Assembly (NCBI GenBank): GCA_029859385.1
Contig: JAOUDF010000026.1
Span: 1 to 18,981 of the forward strand
DNA from: Nitrospirota bacterium
GTDB taxonomy: Bacteria > Nitrospirota > JAOUDF01
Reading direction: 5' to 3'
Length of the DNA: 18,981 nt
Position 1 is the first letter of the stretch; each line of letters opens with the position of its first letter. Both the position numbers and the translations under genes were made by a program. Below, piece after piece: positions 14,139-18,981 of this stretch. Below the pieces are notes generated by a model that saw only the letters and a list, made by a program, of their open reading frames with translations, did not search any database and was not told the origin of the DNA.

Positions 14139-14645
14139 CTAGTGGTACCTCTTCACTTCAAAGTATTCGATCTCAATCGGCTCCGAGTGCCCGATTCCCG
14201 CTTTCCGACGGGTGATGGCCAGCTGATCGTCTACCGTATCCACTCCCTCAAGATCGGGCAACAGTAATCCACGGCGGCCGCCACTGGTAACAATGACGCC
14301 GTATTTCTTAGGGTCAAGCATGGCTACGTCTTTTACCGGCAGCGGAGAGGACAGTATGTCGACGGAATACTCAATATCGGCGAGTTCGTTGCTTGATACC
14401 GGCGCAAACCTGGGATCACGCGTGGCAGCACTGACCGCGTTTCGGATTATTTCTTCCGCGACGCTGGGCATGGTGGGCGAGAAGGTGCCGATGCAGCCGC
14501 GGAGCTGGCCGTGTTTCTTGAGAGAGACAAAGACGCCGGCCTTCTCCAGCATTTCGGCGACAGGATCCGTTGGCGGATCTGGGAAACGGCCTTCCTTTAC
14601 ATAGGCTTCAACGGTCTTCTTGGCAAGCTGGACGAGAGGGTGCAT
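14139..14645 (-). CDS. AMMECR1-domain protein
   Basis: 168 residues covering one complete AMMECR1 domain, identified by the signature LRGCIGT (48-54, Cys51), a conserved EIIRNAV helix, DPRFAPV and the C-terminal IEYFEV strand. In many bacteria and archaea this domain occurs as protein A of a three-part set with a MEMO-family dioxygenase-like protein and a radical SAM protein. Neither partner is visible here. The biochemical role is unsettled. The gene lies 17 bases after the prenyl synthase and 13 before the coiled-coil gene, so all three are probably one transcript. The ribosome binding site (AAGGA) is rather far, about 13 bases, from the chosen ATG. Confidence 0.9.
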   Translation of the reverse strand: MHPLVQLAKKTVEAYVKEGRFPDPPTDPVAEMLEKAGVFVSLKKHGQLRGCIGTFSPTMPSVAEEIIRNAVSAATRDPRFAPVSSNELADIEYSVDILSSPLPVKDVAMLDPKKYGVIVTSGGRRGLLLPDLEGVDTVDDQLAITRRKAGIGHSEPIEIEYFEVKRYH

Positions 14646-14662
14646 GGTATACGTCGAGTTCC

Positions 14663-15637
14663 TTACAGCTCTCTTTCAACGACATATCCAGCAACGGCGT
14701 AGAAAGACTCAAGTTCCGGCGAGCTGTTAAAGACCGAGAGGGCTCGAGTGCCGCTCTCCGCGATCTCTTTGGCACGACCAAGGGCATACTCGATGGAACG
14801 ATAGCGATTCATGAGGTCAAGTATATAGCGAAGCTCCGATTCGCTGGGGCTGTCGGCGTAGATAATCTCCCGTACTTGTGAATTCTCTGTTTCATTGCAG
14901 CTCGAGAGAAGATGTATGAGCGGGAGCGTGATCTTCCCCTCGGAAAGGTCCTTGCCCAGCGATTTGCCGAGGTTCTGCTCCACGGCACAATAGTCGAGGG
15001 CATCGTCGGCAATCTGGAATGCAAGCCCTATCTGCATGCCGTAGTCAGCCAGTGCCTGTACCTGCGCGTCGCTGGCATTTCCGAGAAGTCCGCCCAGGCG
15101 GCATGCCCCGGAGATGAGTATGGCCGTCTTGTGGCGTATGATGTTCAGATACCGCTCTTCAGTGACATCGACGTCGCCGGTGCTCAGCAGCTGGAGAAGT
15201 TCGCCTTCGGACATGAGCGTGATGATCTCCGCAAGGGTCGCGGTAATGCGGGGGTCCTTCAATTGCACCGCCATATGGAGGGCCTTCGATGAGAGGTAGT
15301 CTCCCACGAGGATGCTTGCTTTGTTGCCCCAGATGGCGTTGGCCGAGGTTTTGCCCCGTCTGACGGTGGCGGCATCGATGACATCGTCGTGCAGCAGTGA
15401 AGCCATGTGGATGAATTCGACGATGGTGCACAACAGTGTCTCGTTGCCCCCGGAATAGCCGGACAGGCGTGCCGAGAGCATGAGAAGCAGCGGGCGCAAC
15501 CGTTTCCCTCCCCCGCTGATCAGATAGTCACCCATCTCGAAGGTGAGGGGGACGGATGAACGCAGGTTGTCCTTCAGCTGAAATTCCATGCGCTGAAGAT
15601 CGCCTTTGTGGAGGTTGAAGACTTCCTGGATGGTCAT
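14663..15637 (-). CDS. ispB: trans-Polyprenyl diphosphate synthase (IspB-like)
   Basis: All-trans chain-elongating prenyltransferase that condenses isopentenyl diphosphate onto an allylic primer, probably making the quinone side chain (menaquinone in this group of organisms). The substrate/Mg-binding motifs are DDVID (84-88) and DDALD (211-215), with GGGKRLRP at 42-49. The residues before the first DDxxD are bulky (M, S, L, L, H), which is more consistent with a medium or long product than with geranyl diphosphate, but product length cannot be fixed from sequence. Length of 324 is typical. AGGA lies seven bases before the ATG at 15637. First gene of the minus-strand operon with the AMMECR1 gene. 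Confidence 0.92.
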   Translation of the reverse strand: MTIQEVFNLHKGDLQRMEFQLKDNLRSSVPLTFEMGDYLISGGGKRLRPLLLMLSARLSGYSGGNETLLCTIVEFIHMASLLHDDVIDAATVRRGKTSANAIWGNKASILVGDYLSSKALHMAVQLKDPRITATLAEIITLMSEGELLQLLSTGDVDVTEERYLNIIRHKTAILISGACRLGGLLGNASDAQVQALADYGMQIGLAFQIADDALDYCAVEQNLGKSLGKDLSEGKITLPLIHLLSSCNETENSQVREIIYADSPSESELRYILDLMNRYRSIEYALGRAKEIAESGTRALSVFNSSPELESFYAVAGYVVEREL

Positions 15638-15672
15638 GCAAAAATCCTGTTACAGGGGTAGAAAATCGCTCC

Positions 15673-15702
15673 ATACTAGGTGAGCGGGCAAGGCTTTGTC
15701 AA
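15673..15702 (-). promoter_or_regulatory. Promoter of the prenyl synthase operon
   Basis: On the minus strand TTGACA (15702-15697) and TAGTAT (15678-15673) are 18 bases apart, starting transcription about 30 bases before the gene. It is divergent from the maf promoter. Confidence 0.6.
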
Positions 15703-15746
15703 GCCATTTGTCATTTTGGGCGACAGCATATTCCCCTGTTCCTGCC

Positions 15747-15775
15747 TTGACTTACGGGCGTTTGGCCGATATGCT
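15747..15775 (+). promoter_or_regulatory. Promoter of maf, possibly giving a leaderless mRNA
   Basis: TTGACT (15747-15752) and TATGCT (15770-15775) are 17 bases apart. The expected start point (about 15781-15783) coincides with the maf ATG at 15782, leaving no room for a leader. Confidence 0.5.
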
Positions 15776-15781
15776 GCGGGC

Positions 15782-16372
15782 ATGAATGACTGTCTCCCCA
15801 TAGTGCTCGCTTCCGCCTCTCCCCGAAGGGCCGACCTGCTTCGACAAATAGGCGTTGATTTTATTGCCTTCCCCGCCGAGATTGACGAGTCGTACAAAGC
15901 GGGGGAAGACCCTGCTTCTCACGCGTTGAGGTTGGCCATTGGCAAGGCCGGCGTTGTCGCGCAGCAGATAGAGAAAGGGCTTGTCATTGGCGCCGACACG
16001 ATAGTTGTCGTAGACGGCGCTGTGCTTGGAAAGCCGGCGAACAGGGAAGAGGCCGCACGGATGTTGCAACGGTTGTCGGGGTGGACGCATCAGGTGATTA
16101 CCGGCATTGCACTGGTGCGATCTCAGCCGAGGAGCGAGTGCCATCATGTGGAGACAACGGAGGTCAGGTTTCGAGATCTGTCTGCGGATGAGATATGGGA
16201 CTATGTCGATAGCGGTGAGCCGATGGACAAGGCAGGTGCCTACGCCATTCAGGGCAGGGGGGCACTCTTTGTTTCGGGGATCGACGGCTGTTACCATAAC
16301 GTGGTGGGTCTGCCGCTTTTTGCCCTGGGGCAGCTGTTCAGTCGGATGGGATGCCCCTTGTTGCTGAAGTAG
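15782..16372 (+). CDS. maf: Maf family nucleotide pyrophosphatase
   Basis: House-cleaning enzyme of the Maf/YhdE group that hydrolyses dTTP, UTP or modified nucleotides to monophosphates. Motifs are ASASPRR (10-16), GADTIVVVDG and LGKP (70-85), and the EPMDKAGAYAIQG block (146-158). The ATG at 15782 (196 residues) begins just before the invariant SASPRR region as usual; an upstream GTG at 15680 would add 34 residues unlike the family. There is no good ribosome binding site before the ATG. It is convergent with the HD-GYP gene 28 bases downstream, with only a weak hairpin between. Confidence 0.93.
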   Translation: MNDCLPIVLASASPRRADLLRQIGVDFIAFPAEIDESYKAGEDPASHALRLAIGKAGVVAQQIEKGLVIGADTIVVVDGAVLGKPANREEAARMLQRLSGWTHQVITGIALVRSQPRSECHHVETTEVRFRDLSADEIWDYVDSGEPMDKAGAYAIQGRGALFVSGIDGCYHNVVGLPLFALGQLFSRMGCPLLLK

Positions 16373-16400
16373 TCAGGTCGACCGCTCCATGGAAGCGTCT

Positions 16401-17363
16401 TTATCTTCCGGTAAGCAGCTTTATGAATTCCAGCAGAAGTTTCTTGTCCAGATGTCTGTCGGCCATGGTGAGCATCTCTTTCAGCGTGTCAAAATAGCTT
16501 TTCGCCGGGGCATAGCTCCTCTTGGTCGTCATGGCGTCGAAGACATCGACAATGGCGGCGATCTTCCCGAAAATATGAATATCCTTGTCATGAAGGCCGT
16601 TGGGGTATCCCGACCCGTCGAGCTTTTCATGGTGCTGCAGAATGGGGATGTAGGAAAGCGGTCGTACGGCTGAGATGTTCCGGGCCATGTCGAGACCGTG
16701 CTGAGGATGTTTTCTTATCTCGACCCATTCTTCCGGAGTCAGGGGACCGGGCTTGTTGATGATCTCCTCCGGAACACGGCTTTTACCGATATCATGGATA
16801 AGAATTCCCGTGGCCAGGTCATCGAGCATGGTTCGGTTGGTCATCGAATATCCTGCCTTTTTGGCGAGGACCACGGCATAGGTGCAGGTATGCACTGAGT
16901 GATTGTAGGTGTAGTAATCGCGAGTGGCGCGCGTGAGCAGCTTGAAGAACGGTTCACGCCCCTGCATCAGGAAATCGACCAGGTTCTGGGCAACCCCGAC
17001 GGCCCTTACGAGGTTTTCGCCTACGTCCGGCTGCTGCAGTACGTCGAACACGACTTTGGAAGCGCATTCGTAGACGGCCTTTGACTTGAAATCAACCGAT
17101 GTGTTCGGGTCAGAGACAATGGTGGAGAGGTTGCTTTCTATGAAGTCCAGATACCGCTGGGTATCCGTCTGCATGATGTAAAGACAGTCCACCTTGTTGG
17201 CGATCAGCCTGCTCTTGGTTTCCGCGGTAAACTCGAGATTTTTCTCGCGGTAGAGGGCATACCCATTGTTTTTCTGGATGTAAAGGTTGAAGCTCAGGAT
17301 GCTGTCCAGCGGGATGGATCCTATCTGGACCGGCACATAATCGGCTTCTTCGTCAAATTTCAT
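16401..17363 (-). CDS. HD-GYP domain protein B
   Basis: 320-residue cytoplasmic protein with an N-terminal regulatory region (about 1-130, no recognised receiver or PAS domain) and a C-terminal HD-GYP domain, the class of cyclic-di-GMP (or related cyclic dinucleotide) phosphodiesterases. Catalytic landmarks are His155 (YNHS), HD at 190-191 (HDIGK), His219 (KHP), the pair His244-His245 (HHEKLDG), GYP at 252-254 and Asp273 (VDVFDA). All expected metal ligands are present, so it is probably active. I start at the ATG at 17363 with AAGGAAG upstream, which also aligns with its paralogue; a TTG at 17417 is less likely. It lies 62 bases downstream of HD-GYP A. Confidence 0.9.
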   Translation of the reverse strand: MKFDEEADYVPVQIGSIPLDSILSFNLYIQKNNGYALYREKNLEFTAETKSRLIANKVDCLYIMQTDTQRYLDFIESNLSTIVSDPNTSVDFKSKAVYECASKVVFDVLQQPDVGENLVRAVGVAQNLVDFLMQGREPFFKLLTRATRDYYTYNHSVHTCTYAVVLAKKAGYSMTNRTMLDDLATGILIHDIGKSRVPEEIINKPGPLTPEEWVEIRKHPQHGLDMARNISAVRPLSYIPILQHHEKLDGSGYPNGLHDKDIHIFGKIAAIVDVFDAMTTKRSYAPAKSYFDTLKEMLTMADRHLDKKLLLEFIKLLTGR

Positions 17364-17425
17364 GGGCTTCCTTTTGTCTTTCGCCTGCAGAAACAGGGAT
17401 TGGTTCTCTATATCCAATCAATAAA

Positions 17426-18364
17426 TTATCGATCTCCGAGCAGTTTAACAAATTCCATCAATAGTTTCATATCAAGATGTGAAGAGCGCTGGTTGACCAG
17501 GAACTTCAGGGTGTCATAGAAGTTCTGCGCTTTTTGATAGCTTCGGTTGGTGGTCATTGCATCAAAGACGTCGGCAATGGCGGTGATTCGGCCGTATATG
17601 TGAATTTCATCTCCCGCCAGCCCGTTGGGATACCCCGTGCCGTCAATCTTTTCCTGGTGTTGTATGATAGGAAACTTCGCCAGTGGACTGATGATATCGG
17701 TTGTCTCTGCGATATGCAGTCCATAGTCGGGATGTTTCTTCATCTCCTCCATTTCCTCGCCCGTCAGAGGCCCTTTTTTCTGGATAATCTCCTGGGGGAC
17801 ATGGCTTTTCCCTATATCATGGAGAAGTGCCCCTGTCGCCAGTTCGTTGAGCATGCGCGACTCGGTAATGCCCAGTGTCTGGGCAAGGGCTACGGCATAG
17901 GTGCAGACATGGACGGAATGGCTGTAGGTATAGTAGTCATGCATCGAGAAGGTAAGCAGGTTGAAGAACGACTGCCGCCCCTGAAGAAGATACTCCACGG
18001 TGCCCTTTGCCACGCTGGCGGACCGTTCGATGTTGCCCAGTTCCGGTTTTTCCAGCAGCTCTTCCATCATGCTGGCCGACGCCTGATACAGAATGTTGGC
18101 CTTTTTGGGTGATGCGATATTGGGATCTGCAATAATTGAGGTGAGGTTGGTTTCTACAAAGTGCTGGTATTTCCGTTTGTCGGAATTCTGGATGTAAAGG
18201 CAGTCGATCTTGTTGTACAGCAGTCGTTCCCGCGCCTCAAAGGTGAAAGGCAGCTCCTTGGAGCGGTAGAGCACAAAGCGGTTGAGCTCCTGCTTGATAA
18301 AGAGGTCGAAATCGACAAAGCTGTCCAGCGGAAAGCTTGCGATATAAACGGGGGTGAAGTCCAC
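17426..18364 (-). CDS. HD-GYP domain protein A, with HHE changed to HQE
   Basis: 312-residue paralogue of the next gene, with the same layout: an N-terminal region (1-125) of unknown type and an HD-GYP domain. It keeps His149 (YSHS), HD at 182-183 (HDIGK), His211 (KHP), GYP at 244-246 and Asp265 (ADVFDA). The normally invariant His pair before the GYP is His236-Gln237, so one metal ligand is replaced. It may have altered metal content, reduced activity or a binding role. The GTG at 18364 has AGGGAG seven bases upstream and gives an N-terminus that aligns with protein B; a GTG at 18391 would add nine residues. It starts 32 bases after panC on the same strand. Confidence 0.88.
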   Translation of the reverse strand: MDFTPVYIASFPLDSFVDFDLFIKQELNRFVLYRSKELPFTFEARERLLYNKIDCLYIQNSDKRKYQHFVETNLTSIIADPNIASPKKANILYQASASMMEELLEKPELGNIERSASVAKGTVEYLLQGRQSFFNLLTFSMHDYYTYSHSVHVCTYAVALAQTLGITESRMLNELATGALLHDIGKSHVPQEIIQKKGPLTGEEMEEMKKHPDYGLHIAETTDIISPLAKFPIIQHQEKIDGTGYPNGLAGDEIHIYGRITAIADVFDAMTTNRSYQKAQNFYDTLKFLVNQRSSHLDMKLLMEFVKLLGDR

Positions 18365-18396
18365 GGATATTCTCCCTGGAGCCCACGGCACAAGAG

Positions 18397-18981
18397 TCAG
18401 AGGATAGTATTGTCAATCAGTCGCGTCCGGCCGACTTTTGCGGCCACGGCGATAACATCACCCTTTTGGGCAAGAGAGATATCCTCCAGGGTAGTGCCGT
18501 CGACAACAGACAGGTACTCTACCTCAATCCCATCAATATTGTGCAGTATTTGCTCCATTCCGGTCACGATGGCGGACGTGCGGCGTTCGCCCGATGCAAA
18601 TATCTTTTCGGCAGAACAGAGCGATTTATAAATAAGAACGGCCTTCTTTCTTTCATCGGCCGAGAGATAGCTGTTGCGAGAGCTCATGGCCAGCCCGTCT
18701 GCCTCCCGGATTGTCGGGAGAACCACGACTTCGATACCCAGATTCAGGTCGACGTTTAATCGTTTTATTACAATGGTTTGCTGGTAGTCCTTCTGCCCAA
18801 AGAATGCCTTGTGGGGGCTGATGATTGAGAAAAGCTTGGTGACAATGGTGGCAACGCCCCTGAAATGTCCCGGGCGTTTAGCGCCGCAGAGGGAGTCTGT
18901 TATGCCTTCAACGGAGACATAAGTCCGGTAACCGGGGGGGTACATTTCTTCGGAGCTGGGGCAAAAGAGTATATCGACGCC
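18397..18981 (-). CDS. panC: Pantothenate synthetase, 3' part
   Basis: ATP-dependent ligase that joins pantoate and beta-alanine to form pantothenate (vitamin B5, coenzyme A precursor). The visible 195 codons run in frame from the right window edge, and the residues before the first internal Met (FCPSSEEMYP) match the family, so the gene begins outside the window. Conserved blocks seen are RPGHFRGVATIV, FGQKDYQQ, LAMSSRN (ATP-site region) and the C-terminal RLIDN. The N-terminal third, including the HxGH nucleotide motif, is missing. It appears to head the transcript that continues into the two HD-GYP genes. Confidence 0.95.
   Translation of the reverse strand, partial: GVDILFCPSSEEMYPPGYRTYVSVEGITDSLCGAKRPGHFRGVATIVTKLFSIISPHKAFFGQKDYQQTIVIKRLNVDLNLGIEVVVLPTIREADGLAMSSRNSYLSADERKKAVLIYKSLCSAEKIFASGERRTSAIVTGMEQILHNIDGIEVEYLSVVDGTTLEDISLAQKGDVIAVAAKVGRTRLIDNTIL

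Noticed and set aside
16380..16403. Hairpin between maf and HD-GYP B as an intrinsic terminator
   Set aside because: The stem has a bulge and the following T-run is only three long and overlaps a stop codon, so the evidence is too weak.

Overview
This window looks like chromosomal DNA of a Geobacter-type bacterium (Desulfuromonadia, Geobacterales). The inference rests on gene content and order: a tightly overlapping def-fmt-DUF116-rsmB-PASTA-rpe operon, a polyprenyl diphosphate synthase next to an AMMECR1 gene, two tandem HD-GYP proteins after panC, and abundant c-type cytochromes. I could not run a database search, so the taxonomy is provisional.

Layout. (1) 1-1217: 3' part of pckA (ATP-type PEP carboxykinase), cut by the left window edge. 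(2) 1224-6329: a promoter and a six-gene housekeeping operon: peptide deformylase, Met-tRNA formyltransferase, a membrane-anchored Cys-rich DUF116 protein, 16S rRNA m5C methyltransferase, a PASTA-repeat membrane protein and ribulose-phosphate 3-epimerase. Every junction is a 4-nt start/stop overlap or a 1-nt gap. (3) 6330-13302: a nitrite-reduction/heme d1 island. It has a long regulatory region with a CRP/FNR-family palindrome, then nirS (cytochrome cd1 nitrite reductase), a strong terminator, and nirN (c- and d1-type dehydrogenase of heme d1 maturation). A convergent gene encodes an unusual monoheme c-type cytochrome. Divergent from it is a nirJ-nirF pair (radical SAM d1 synthase; d1-binding lipoprotein). 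(4) 13308-15637, minus strand: a 72-aa orphan, tRNA-Ala(GGC) with its own near-consensus promoter and terminator, a TM/coiled-coil protein, an AMMECR1-domain protein and a trans-polyprenyl diphosphate synthase. (5) 15782-16372: maf on the plus strand. (6) 16401-18981, minus strand: two paralogous HD-GYP proteins and the 3' part of panC, cut by the right edge.

How the genes fit together. NirS would reduce nitrite to nitric oxide in the periplasm. NirJ, NirF and NirN are three late enzymes or carriers that build and deliver its heme d1. The early d1 genes (nirE and the nirD/L/G/H siroheme decarboxylases) and a NO reductase are not in the window, so the pathway must be completed elsewhere, or the NO has another fate. 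The most interesting material is this island: a cd1 nitrite reductase in a background better known for ammonifying (NrfA) nitrite reduction, with split transcription units, structured leaders and an unclassified cytochrome.
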